Under the pieces are notes generated by a model, which was not told the origin of the DNA, ran no database searches, and worked only from the letters and a program-made list of their open reading frames with translations. A stretch of DNA of 11,291 bases from Holophagaceae bacterium. GTDB taxonomy: Bacteria; Acidobacteriota; Holophagae; Holophagales; Holophagaceae. Positions 5,083 through 11,291 of this stretch are shown one piece after another; position 1 is the first letter of the stretch, and every line of letters begins with the position of its first letter. Location of the stretch: contig JANXQX010000170.1 of assembly GCA_025353305.1 (NCBI GenBank), positions 1-11,291 on the forward strand, given 5' to 3'. The position numbers were made by a program, and so were the translations under genes.

Positions 5083-6969
5083 ATGAATTTGAATGCCCTG
5101 ATTCAGGAAGGATTGGCCCAGTTCAACAAGGGAAACCTGGAAGCAGCCGAGGCTGCTTTTTCCAAAATTCTGCGGGTGCATCCTCAGGAGCCCAACGCTT
5201 CCAACCTCCTGGGTCTTCTGCGGAAGTCCCAAGGGCGGTTCAAGGAGGCTGAAGCGCTGCATCGCCAGGCTATCGGGGCCATTCCACAAGCAGGTGGGTT
5301 CCACAACAATCTGGGCACCGCTCTGCGCCTGCAGGGCCGTGTGCCCGAAGCCATCGCAGCCTATCGATCGGCCGTCCGTTCAGAGCCGGCGAATGGGGAT
5401 TTCCACCTCAACCTGGGAAGGCTGCTCTGGCGCTCAGGTGAATTCCGGGCGGCATTGGATGCCATCGAGGCAGGCGTCCGCGCCGCGCCACGGGATGCGG
5501 AGCTGATCTCCTACCTGGGCGAGATCCTGGGGCAATTCGGGAACGGCCACCAGGCCATCGCCTATCACCAGCGGGCCCTGAACCTGGAGCCGGAAAATGC
5601 TTCGATCTGGGGCGACCTTGGCAGCACCTATCTCAAGCTGGGAAATGCGGCAGCCGCCAGGCAGGCCTATGAACGCAGCCTGGAGCTCAACCCCAAGGCT
5701 GCTTCGGTGGGCCAGGCGCTGCTCCTCGTCCACCTCTACCTGGGGGACCTTAGCCCCCAGGCACAGGCGGACCAGCACAGAACCTGGGCCGGCACCTTTC
5801 TTCCCACTCGTCCAGAACCTGGGTGGGAAAACGCTCCCGATGCCGACCGACGCCTCCGCATCGGATTCCTGTCCCCTGATTTCCGGGAGCATTCGGTCTC
5901 GAAATTCGTGGAGCCCGTGCTTCAGTCCCTGGACCGTTCCCAGATGGAGATTTTCGTCTACTCGGTGTCCACCTTGCCCCTCGATTTCGTGTCGGCGCGG
6001 ATTGGAACTCACGCAGATTGCTGGCGGGACCTGGCCTGGCTTGGAACAGAGGAACTCGTGACGTCGATCCGCGCTGACCACGTGGATATCCTGATTGAAC
6101 TGGCGGGCCATTCGGAGGGCGGGCGGCTCGACGCCATCGCCTCGCGATCTGCGCCGGTCCAGGTCTTCTGGATGGGGTATGCAGGGACGACCGGAGTGGC
6201 TTCCTTTCAAGGGCGCATTACCGACCCTGTCGTGGATCCTCCCCAGGAGGCTCCATTCAGCTCGGAGCCCCCCGTCAGGCTGCCCAAGGGTTTCCATTGC
6301 TTCAGGCCCGATCCTGATGCCCCGCCTGTCTCCGCGCTTCCGGCGCTGGAACACGGAAACGTCACGTTCGGATCCTTCAACAATCTTGCAAAGCACGGTC
6401 CCTTGGTCCTGAAGACCTGGGCCTCACTTTTGAACCGGATTCCAGGCAGCCGCCTGATCATGAAATCCAATCAGGCCGGGGATCCCTATCCCATGGAAAG
6501 AGTGTTCGCGGCCTTTGAATTCGAAGGCATTCCGGCCTCGCGGCTCGAACTGCTCGGCCGCACGGAGTCCAGCAACGAACATCTCGCCATGTACAACCGG
6601 GTGGACATCGCCCTGGATACCTTCCCCTACAACGGCGTCACCACCACCTGTGAAGCCTTGTGGATGGGTGTTCCGGTGCTCACGCTCCAGGGCGACCGCC
6701 CCTCGGCCCGCTATGGCGCCAGTCTGCTCACCCAAGCGGGCTTGACGGACTTCATCGCCATGGACCTGGAAGACTACCTGGTGCGCGCGGAAAGATGGAG
6801 CCATGACTTGAAGGGCCTGGCTGAGCTGAGAGCGGGCCTTCGCGAGAAGCTGCGGCGCTCCCCGCTTCTGGACAGTCAAGGCCTGGCGCGGGAGTTGGAA
6901 AGCGCCCTGCGGAAACTGTGGCGGGCCTGGTGCGCGACAAAAAACCAAGCCCCGGATTCTGGCATATGA
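5083..6969 (+). CDS. TPR-repeat GT41 glycosyltransferase (OGT/SPINDLY-like)
   Basis: The 628-residue protein begins with about six tetratricopeptide repeats (residues 4-206, typical pattern NLGTALRLQGRVPEAIAAYRSA). These form a peptide-binding superhelix. A GT41 catalytic region follows (about 257-615). Matches to O-GlcNAc transferase/SPINDLY are RIGFLSPDFREHSVSKF (His270, the N-terminal catalytic-lobe His), ILIELAGHSEGGR, VFWMGYAGTTG, ITDPVVDPP, TFGSFNNLAK (Lys437, equivalent to the UDP-contacting Lys), LDTFPYNGVTTT and EALWMGVPVLTL. Such enzymes move a sugar from a nucleotide donor to Ser/Thr of proteins in the cytosol; donor and target are not readable here. ATG 5083 has GGAG eight bases upstream. 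An ATG at 5041, overlapping the upstream gene, is less likely. It follows the FolD-like gene by 22 bp, so cotranscription is likely. Confidence 0.92.
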   Translation: MNLNALIQEGLAQFNKGNLEAAEAAFSKILRVHPQEPNASNLLGLLRKSQGRFKEAEALHRQAIGAIPQAGGFHNNLGTALRLQGRVPEAIAAYRSAVRSEPANGDFHLNLGRLLWRSGEFRAALDAIEAGVRAAPRDAELISYLGEILGQFGNGHQAIAYHQRALNLEPENASIWGDLGSTYLKLGNAAAARQAYERSLELNPKAASVGQALLLVHLYLGDLSPQAQADQHRTWAGTFLPTRPEPGWENAPDADRRLRIGFLSPDFREHSVSKFVEPVLQSLDRSQMEIFVYSVSTLPLDFVSARIGTHADCWRDLAWLGTEELVTSIRADHVDILIELAGHSEGGRLDAIASRSAPVQVFWMGYAGTTGVASFQGRITDPVVDPPQEAPFSSEPPVRLPKGFHCFRPDPDAPPVSALPALEHGNVTFGSFNNLAKHGPLVLKTWASLLNRIPGSRLIMKSNQAGDPYPMERVFAAFEFEGIPASRLELLGRTESSNEHLAMYNRVDIALDTFPYNGVTTTCEALWMGVPVLTLQGDRPSARYGASLLTQAGLTDFIAMDLEDYLVRAERWSHDLKGLAELRAGLREKLRRSPLLDSQGLARELESALRKLWRAWCATKNQAPDSGI

Positions 6970-6975
6970 TCCGGG
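6951..6975 (+). terminator. Possible hairpin terminator after the GT41 gene
   Basis: CCCGGAT (6951-6957) pairs with ATCCGGG (6969-6975) across an 11-base loop. The stop codon TGA (6967-6969) borders the right arm. There is no T tract after the stem, so it is at best a weak or rho-assisted terminator. Confidence 0.3.
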
Positions 6976-7079
6976 CCTCAGGCGGAGCTTGAACCGCCGA
7001 TCCGCGAACCTTGAAATGTGTTCTGTGTCATGGCGCTTCCCTTTAACCTGGGCAATATTGAGAAGGCAGTGGGGTTTCC

Positions 7080-7493
7080 ATGTGGCGGATGAAACAGATC
7101 AAAGACCTGGACGCCCTGCGGGGTCAGGCGACCTCGCCGCCCCTGGTCATCAGGGAGGCCGTGCAAACCATGGCGGAACGCGGAGAGCCCTGGAGGGTTC
7201 TCCAAGTGAAGGTGCGGGGGGACCAGGATCCACTTTGGCTGGCGGTATTCCCTGAACGGAAAGACGCCCTGTTCTTCAACGGGGAGGAGACCATTAAAGG
7301 CCGGTGGGACGAGGCCCGGAGCGTGTTCTTCGAAGAGGATGGCCTCACCTGGAGTCTGGAAGGGCGCCCCGTTACCGTCAGCGCCCTGGAAGATGAGGCC
7401 GCCGAGGAAGACGCCGGTATCGAGGAAGAACGGAACAGGCGGGGGCGGTTGTTGGCGGGTGGCGAGGCCGGAAAACCGAACTCCTTTCTCTGA
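7080..7493 (+). CDS. Hypothetical protein, 137 residues
   Basis: I do not recognise a family. The predicted product is hydrophilic, with no signal peptide or membrane segment. A compact central part (about residues 34-102: PWRVLQVKV, PLWLAVFPERKDALFF, WSLEGRPVTVSAL) looks like alternating beta strands. It ends in a very acidic stretch (EDEAAEEDAGIEEE, about 103-116), then a short Arg-rich segment and a Gly-rich tail. Third-position GC is high, as in real genes here, and no better frame covers this stretch on either strand. The start is uncertain: ATG 7080 has only a GGGG run nearby, and ATG 7089 is the alternative. It lies 110 bp after the GT41 gene and converges on kdsA with a 58-bp gap that shows no terminator. 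Confidence 0.6.
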   Translation: MWRMKQIKDLDALRGQATSPPLVIREAVQTMAERGEPWRVLQVKVRGDQDPLWLAVFPERKDALFFNGEETIKGRWDEARSVFFEEDGLTWSLEGRPVTVSALEDEAAEEDAGIEEERNRRGRLLAGGEAGKPNSFL

Positions 7494-7551
7494 ACCCGGC
7501 GCTGCCCGGTCCCTCCCCGTGGATTGAACCTGGGTTGCTTGGGCAAGCGGA

Positions 7552-8385
7552 TCAGCCCTTCCCCGCCATATCCACCAAAGCCGCGCCCCGGCTCACTCTC
7601 CAGATGGCGAGCAACTGATCCAGCAGGGGGCCAAAGTCCTCCAGGCGCATGGCATTGGGACCATCGCTGAAGGCTTTTTCGGGGCAATCGTGGACTTCGA
7701 AAAAGAAACCGTCCACCGCCGTGGCAGCCGCACGGGCGAGGGTCGGGATCATCTCCCGGGCGCCGCCGGTCCGGTCGCCCAGGACACCCGGTTTCTGGAC
7801 GCTGTGGGTGGCATCGAAAATCACGGGGCAGCCGGTCTTGCGAAGGTAGGGAAAGCTCTGGAAATCCACCACCAGCTGGCCGTAGCCAAAGCTGCTGCCG
7901 CGCTCGGTGACCCATAGGTCGCCGTGGCCTTCGACGCTTCGGATCTTGTCTACGGCGTTTTTCAAATCCCAAGGCGCCAGGAATTGTCCCTTCTTCAGGT
8001 TCACGGTGCGGCCGGTTCTCGCGGCGGCCAGAAGCAGATCCGTCTGGCGGCAAAGAAAGGCGGGGATCTGCAGCACGTCCACGGCATCGGCCACGGGCGC
8101 GCACTGGTAGCTTTCGTGCACGTCCGTGAGCACCGGAATGCCGAGTTTCTGACGCACTTCCGCCAGGATGTCCAGGCCCTCTTCCATCTCGACGCCGCGG
8201 TAGCTGTCCTTGGAGGTGCGGTTGGCTTTGTCGAAGCTGCTCTTGTAGATGAGGGGTATCCCTCGCTCTTCAGCGATATCCCGCAATTGCGCCGACATGA
8301 AATGGGTGTGCTCCCTGGACTCTATGACGCAGGGCCCGGCAATGAGGAAGAAGCTATTGTCGGTACAGGGCTGGGTGAAGTCCAT
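7552..8385 (-). CDS. kdsA: 3-deoxy-8-phosphooctulonate synthase, metal-dependent class
   Basis: The 277-residue enzyme condenses phosphoenolpyruvate with arabinose-5-phosphate to KDO-8-phosphate, the committed step to the KDO of lipopolysaccharide, in the cytosol. Diagnostic segments are IAGPCVIESREH, KSSFDKANRTS, SYRG, LTDVHES, QIPAFLCRQTDLL, KKGQFLAPWD, ERGSSFGY, FDATHSVQ and EVHDCPEKAFSDGP. C19, where E. coli KdsA has Asn, together with H194, E230 and D241 forms the metal site of the Aquifex-type, metal-dependent class. Length and motifs are complete. ATG 8385 has GGAG five bases upstream. It starts 22 bp after the lipoprotein gene and is probably in the same transcript. No kdsB, kdsC or kdsD gene is visible next to it. 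Confusion with the related DAHP synthase is ruled out by the KANR and QTDLL motifs. Confidence 0.97.
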   Translation of the reverse strand: MDFTQPCTDNSFFLIAGPCVIESREHTHFMSAQLRDIAEERGIPLIYKSSFDKANRTSKDSYRGVEMEEGLDILAEVRQKLGIPVLTDVHESYQCAPVADAVDVLQIPAFLCRQTDLLLAAARTGRTVNLKKGQFLAPWDLKNAVDKIRSVEGHGDLWVTERGSSFGYGQLVVDFQSFPYLRKTGCPVIFDATHSVQKPGVLGDRTGGAREMIPTLARAAATAVDGFFFEVHDCPEKAFSDGPNAMRLEDFGPLLDQLLAIWRVSRGAALVDMAGKG

Positions 8386-8407
8386 GGTTGCTCCGGCGTG
8401 CCACGAA

Positions 8408-9217
8408 CTAGGGTAGCGCGGGAGCCAATCGGGGCGGCTGTTCCGTTGAAGTCAATGACCGTGGAGGTCCAATCCGGCGTGGAAATCCAGGCAGGAGTTC
8501 CAGATCCTTGAAAAGCTTGTCCAGAGCCGCGCGCAGAGAGCCGTGGAGTTGGATGGCGCGGTCCGAGCGTTGGTCCCCAGGTAGCGCCTGCATCCGTTTG
8601 CGGCCGTTAAGGATGTAGTAGCTGGTTTTCCAGATGGCCTTCGGGTGCGCGCCATCGAAGACTTCCGCTTCCACCACCGCCGGCGCACTATAGGCGCCGA
8701 AAATCGCTGAACCCGCTATCCAGAAAGCGGTTTCTTCTACCAATTCGTAAACACCCAGACCCACCGCGAGTGCTGGATTGTGCGCCACAAGACCCGTGCC
8801 CACGCCCCAGGCTACCCCGCTGGCGATGCCATAGACGATGTACCTGGCCCGGACCTCGCCCAAACTTGTGATGGCCAGTTCCAGACGCAGCTGAGCGCCC
8901 TGGTCCACTGCCAAGCCTCGACCCTTGGCTTCGGCCCGGAACTCGGTCTCCAGCCATGCCCGGTGGCCTTCCATGGCTACCGCCCTGGCCGATGCGCTGT
9001 TGGGTTCCCCAGGCTGCGGGGTCCGCAGGTGCTTGAGGCTCCGGCTGTGGTCTTCCACGGTGACTTTCAGATCCAACACGGCCTGGTCCGAGGCTCTGAC
9101 TTCCGCGAGGGGGGACTTGCAGGCGACGATCGGCACCAGGAGTACCACCATCGCGACATTGAAATGACATTTACGAATTGTTAAGTTATTTAGCATATTG
9201 CTTGCTTTTTTGTTCAT
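8408..9217 (-). CDS. Uncharacterised lipoprotein
   Basis: From M1 at 9217 the product has 269 residues. It has a basic start (MNKKASNMLNNLTIRK), a hydrophobic core (VAMVVLLVP) and a lipobox IVAC with the lipidated Cys at 33, so it should be anchored to a membrane facing the periplasm. The mature part has a charged helix (about 36-100), a strand-like segment (LRLELAITSLGEVRARYIVYG) and two Gly/Ala-rich hydrophobic stretches (about 128-160 and 163-185). It ends with a VVEAEVFDG-to-KTSYY block and an amphipathic helix. No named family was recognised; the layout recalls small outer-membrane lipoproteins. The frame stays open to 9787, but that extension lies opposite the Lrp gene and is not credible. 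ATG 9196 is an alternative start and neither has a good ribosome-binding site. kdsA follows after 22 bp, hinting at an envelope role. Confidence 0.75.
   Translation of the reverse strand: MNKKASNMLNNLTIRKCHFNVAMVVLLVPIVACKSPLAEVRASDQAVLDLKVTVEDHSRSLKHLRTPQPGEPNSASARAVAMEGHRAWLETEFRAEAKGRGLAVDQGAQLRLELAITSLGEVRARYIVYGIASGVAWGVGTGLVAHNPALAVGLGVYELVEETAFWIAGSAIFGAYSAPAVVEAEVFDGAHPKAIWKTSYYILNGRKRMQALPGDQRSDRAIQLHGSLRAALDKLFKDLELLPGFPRRIGPPRSLTSTEQPPRLAPALP
9164..9192 (+). promoter_or_regulatory. Candidate promoter for the Lrp/AsnC gene
   Basis: ATGACA (9164-9169, five of six to the -35 consensus), a 17-bp spacer and TATTTA (9187-9192, a weak -10) lie in the only AT-rich stretch (9160-9220) near the regulator start at 9248. 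The lipoprotein gene runs the other way through the same stretch, so any Lrp autoregulatory site here could affect both. Confidence 0.3.
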
Positions 9218-9247
9218 CCGGAGCATCTTGGAAATGGAGGAAAAGCC

Positions 9248-9757
9248 GTGCTCAAGCATCTCATGGAAGATGACCTCAACCGAAGCCTGGTGGCAACCCT
9301 TCAAGCCGAGGGCCGCATCAGCCACGCTGAGCTGTCGGAGCGCCTTGGCGTGAGCCGGCCCACGATCATCGACCGCGTGAAGCGCCTGGAGGAGGGCGGC
9401 ATCATCGAAGGCTACGCGGCCCAGGTGAGTCCCGCATCCGCGCTCAAACCCGTAGTGGCGTTCGTCGCTGTGCGCTATCGCGCCAACAACGATGAAGCCC
9501 TGGAACATAGACTGTGGAGGGCCCTGGAGGATGAACCGGATGTGCTGGAAGCCCATACCGTGGCCGGCGAGGACTGCCTGCTGCTGAAGGTCGTGGCCGA
9601 TACCCCCCTGGGCATGAGCGAGCGCCTGCGCCGTATCCGGGCCCTGGGACCCCAGGTAACCACACGCACCACCGTGGTGCTGCAGACCCACTTCGAAAAG
9701 CCCGGCCCCAGCCCCTTCCCCACCGAAACTCCCATCAAAAAGGCCAAGCGCAAATGA
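9248..9757 (+). CDS. Lrp/AsnC family transcriptional regulator
   Basis: The 169-residue regulator has the two expected parts. An N-terminal winged helix-turn-helix (about residues 8-60) includes ISHAELSERLGVSRPTIIDRVKRL as two short segments and the GGIIEGY turn. A C-terminal RAM ligand-sensing domain (about 66-148) includes VVAFVAVRY, VLEAHTVAGEDCLLLKVV and TTRTTVVLQT. Lrp family members form dimers and octamers that bind DNA and respond to amino acids or related small molecules. A basic tail (IKKAKRK) follows. The start is GTG 9248, with GGAGG seven bases upstream. Its stop overlaps the start of the next gene (ATGA), so it heads an operon it probably controls. The effector cannot be read from sequence. 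Confidence 0.92.
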   Translation: MLKHLMEDDLNRSLVATLQAEGRISHAELSERLGVSRPTIIDRVKRLEEGGIIEGYAAQVSPASALKPVVAFVAVRYRANNDEALEHRLWRALEDEPDVLEAHTVAGEDCLLLKVVADTPLGMSERLRRIRALGPQVTTRTTVVLQTHFEKPGPSPFPTETPIKKAKRK

Positions 9758-10113
9758 CGCACATGGAACCACCGATTGCAAGGACACCCGAGCCGCCCTA
9801 TTACGCCGTGATCTTTACGAGCCTTCGCACCGAAGGCGACGATGGCTATGGCCGCATGGCGGAGCGCATGGCCGAACTGGCCTCCCAGCAGCCTGGTTTT
9901 CTTGGAGTCGACAGCGCACGGGAGGCCGGCGGCGTCGGCATCACCGTGAGCTATTGGAAAGACGAGGAAGCCATCAAAGCATGGAAGGCCCATCTCGAAC
10001 ACGTCGTGGCCCAGCGCGCTGGAAAGGAAAGGTGGTACGCCGCCTACTCCCTGCGTGTCGCCAGGGTGGAGCGCGCCAGCATCACGAGCGGTACAACCGA
10101 CTCAAAGGATTGA
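9754..10113 (+). CDS. Antibiotic biosynthesis monooxygenase (ABM) domain protein
   Basis: The 119-residue protein fits the ABM ferredoxin-like fold (PF03992). It has an opening strand YYAVIFTSLRT, a helix GYGRMAERMAELASQQPGFLGVDSARE, a strand GVGITVSYWKDEEAIKAWKAHLEHV, and the closing WYAAYSLRVARVER. The SYW-to-AWK pattern is typical of YgiN/heme-monooxygenase-like members, which act as dimers on quinones, heme or polyketide-like substrates; the substrate here is unknown. The start overlaps the regulator stop by four bases (9754-9757), indicating translational coupling. The last 20 or so residues are a polar tail. Fold assignment is fairly safe, reaction is not. Confidence 0.82.
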   Translation: MTHMEPPIARTPEPPYYAVIFTSLRTEGDDGYGRMAERMAELASQQPGFLGVDSAREAGGVGITVSYWKDEEAIKAWKAHLEHVVAQRAGKERWYAAYSLRVARVERASITSGTTDSKD

Positions 10114-10126
10114 AAGGGTCCAAGCC

Positions 10127-10990
10127 ATGCCGCTCCTCGCCTACCTGACTTGCGCGATCGTATGGGGCTCCACCTACTTCGCCATCGCCCTGGGCCTGGA
10201 ATCCTTCACCCCCTACGGCATGGTCGCGGCGCGCTTCACCATGGGCGGCGTCCTGGCGCTGGGCCTGGGTTTCCTGCGCAAGGAACCACCGCTGCGGAAA
10301 GCCGACTGGCCCCATCTGCTGCTCGTAGGGGCGCTGTTGCTGGCCGGATCCAATGCCCTGGTGAGCTGGGCTGAATTGCACGTCAGCAGCGGGATGGCGG
10401 CCATCATATGCGCCATGGTGCCCGTGTTTCTGGCGCTGTTCAGCGGCGAAAGCATTGGGATGCGCACCTGGACGGGCTTGCTGCTCGGACTCATCGGTGT
10501 GGGGGTATTGGCGAATCCATTGGCCGGCAAAATTCATCTCGGCGGTGTGGGCGCACTGCTGCTGGCGACGATGATCTGGTCGTTCGGCACGCTCCACGGC
10601 AAGCACCACATCCAAGGCACCTCGTACTTGAAACAGGTTGGCGTCCAGATGCTCACCGCAGCCCTCATCGGCCATGTTGTCGCGCCCTTGAGCGGCGGCT
10701 ATCTGCATCATGGCCTTACGCCGAAAGCCGCGCTGGCGATCGGCTACCTCGCCCTCTTCGGCTCTCTGCTCGCCTTCACGGCCTACATCTATCTGGCCCG
10801 CGTGTGGAGCCCCGCCAAAATGGGCACCTACACCTACATCAACCCCGTGGTGGCGCTGCTGCTGGGAAGCCTGTTCCTGCACGAGCCGTTTGGGGTGCGG
10901 ATGGTGCTTGGATTGATCGTGATCCTGGCGGGCATCGCGCTGGTGCAGTTCAAACGGCAAGGACCAGCCCTGGCGGAAGAGGTTTCCTGA
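10127..10990 (+). CDS. EamA/DMT-superfamily permease
   Basis: The 287-residue protein has about ten hydrophobic segments and the internal two-fold EamA repeat (about residues 4-130 and 140-275). The signatures LTCAIVWGSTYFAI at the start, AARF in the second helix and YINPVVALLLGSLFLHEP near the end are classic for drug/metabolite exporters such as RhtA, YedA and YdcZ-like proteins of the inner membrane. These export amino acids, nucleosides or toxic metabolites. ATG 10127 is preceded by AAAGGG with an eight-base gap; the frame opens further upstream to 10055, but that part overlaps the ABM gene and lacks the family start. It follows the ABM gene by 13 bp, and its stop overlaps the next ATG (TGATG at 10988-10992). 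Confidence 0.92.
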   Translation: MPLLAYLTCAIVWGSTYFAIALGLESFTPYGMVAARFTMGGVLALGLGFLRKEPPLRKADWPHLLLVGALLLAGSNALVSWAELHVSSGMAAIICAMVPVFLALFSGESIGMRTWTGLLLGLIGVGVLANPLAGKIHLGGVGALLLATMIWSFGTLHGKHHIQGTSYLKQVGVQMLTAALIGHVVAPLSGGYLHHGLTPKAALAIGYLALFGSLLAFTAYIYLARVWSPAKMGTYTYINPVVALLLGSLFLHEPFGVRMVLGLIVILAGIALVQFKRQGPALAEEVS

Positions 10991-11291
10991 TGGAAAAGCA
11001 GCTCGACACAACCACAGCGCTTCTGCTCATCGATGTCCAACAGGCCTTCGATGAGCCCAGGTGGGGACCCCGCAACAACCCCCAGGCCGAGTCCCGCATC
11101 GCCCAGCTCCTGACTGAGTTCAGGCGGGCGGGCAGGCCCGTGCTCCACGTGAAGCACAATAGCGTGGTGCCCGGCTCCAGCCTGGGGCCTGGACAACTCG
11201 GCAATGCCTTCAAGCCAGAAGCCACGCCCCTGCCGGGCGAGGCGCTATTCGAGAAATCCGTGAACAGCGCCTTCATCGGAACCGGACTGGA
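10990..11291 (+). CDS. Isochorismatase-family cysteine hydrolase (C-terminus cut by window edge)
   Basis: The first 100 residues are visible. ALLLIDVQQAFDEP holds the catalytic Asp15, VLHVKHNS is the second core strand, and FEKSVNSAFIGT holds Lys89 of the Asp-Lys-Cys triad. The Cys lies beyond the window. The family hydrolyses amides or vinyl ethers (nicotinamidase, isochorismatase, ureidoacrylate hydrolase and others); this stretch resembles the YecD/YcaC-like general group rather than nicotinamidase. The ATG overlaps the permease stop, so it is the fourth gene of the Lrp-led operon. The true substrate cannot be told. Confidence 0.9.
   Translation, partial: MEKQLDTTTALLLIDVQQAFDEPRWGPRNNPQAESRIAQLLTEFRRAGRPVLHVKHNSVVPGSSLGPGQLGNAFKPEATPLPGEALFEKSVNSAFIGTGL

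Noticed and set aside
4209..5084. Minus-strand open frame of 291 codons opposite the FolD-like gene
   Set aside because: It is a high-GC shadow frame of a gene with full-length family similarity; no ribosome-binding site and no motif.
9218..9787. N-terminal extension of the lipoprotein frame to ATG 9787
   Set aside because: It lies entirely opposite the Lrp/AsnC gene and would bury the lipoprotein signal sequence about 190 residues in.
10082..11011. Minus-strand 309-codon frame opposite the EamA permease
   Set aside because: Gln/His/Arg-rich translation typical of an antisense frame of a membrane-protein gene.
1..11291. CRISPR arrays, insertion sequences, integrases, rRNA
   Set aside because: I saw no regularly spaced repeats, transposase or integrase motifs, or rRNA-like stretches on either strand.

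Overview
The window reads as chromosomal DNA from a high-GC, Gram-negative bacterium. KdsA, the enzyme that makes KDO-8-phosphate, implies lipopolysaccharide. Shine-Dalgarno sites of the GGAG/GAGG type, dense packing of genes on both strands and the protein families present would fit an Acidobacteriota lineage such as Holophaga/Geothrix. That placement is a guess from general similarity, not a demonstrated match. No rRNA, tRNA, CRISPR array or insertion sequence was recognised.

Layout. (1) Positions 1-2980, minus strand, are a tightly spaced cluster read right to left. It holds a DUF3224 protein with a signal peptide, a 484-residue fusion of endonuclease III (Nth) with a BtuF-like metal/cobalamin-receptor domain, and a TlpA-type thioredoxin cut off by the left edge. 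(2) Positions 2981-4202 are visibly more AT-rich. They carry a minus-strand DUF3800 gene, an orphan plus-strand intrinsic terminator and two gene-poor flanks, and look like an acquired segment. (3) Positions 4203-6969, plus strand, hold a strongly divergent FolD-family gene followed 22 bp later by a TPR-GT41 (O-GlcNAc-transferase/SPINDLY-like) glycosyltransferase. (4) Positions 7080-7493, plus strand, encode an unrecognised 137-residue protein. (5) Positions 7552-9217, minus strand, encode an uncharacterised lipoprotein followed by kdsA of the metal-dependent (Cys) class. (6) Positions 9248-11291, plus strand, are an overlapping or near-overlapping run of an Lrp/AsnC regulator, an ABM-domain protein, an EamA exporter and an isochorismatase-family hydrolase cut off by the right edge.

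How the genes may work together. The last run looks like a regulator-led operon for detoxification or export of a small molecule. The lipoprotein/kdsA pair points to the outer envelope. The FolD-like/GT41 pair has no obvious shared pathway.

The points most worth a second look are four. The Nth-BtuF fusion has a linker that overlaps an imperfect inverted repeat, suggesting an in-frame repeat insertion. The FolD homologue has lost its catalytic lysine and several other signature residues. The DUF3224 gene has two well-placed ribosome-binding sites, which could give exported and cytosolic forms. The orphan terminator has no recognised plus-strand gene to serve.
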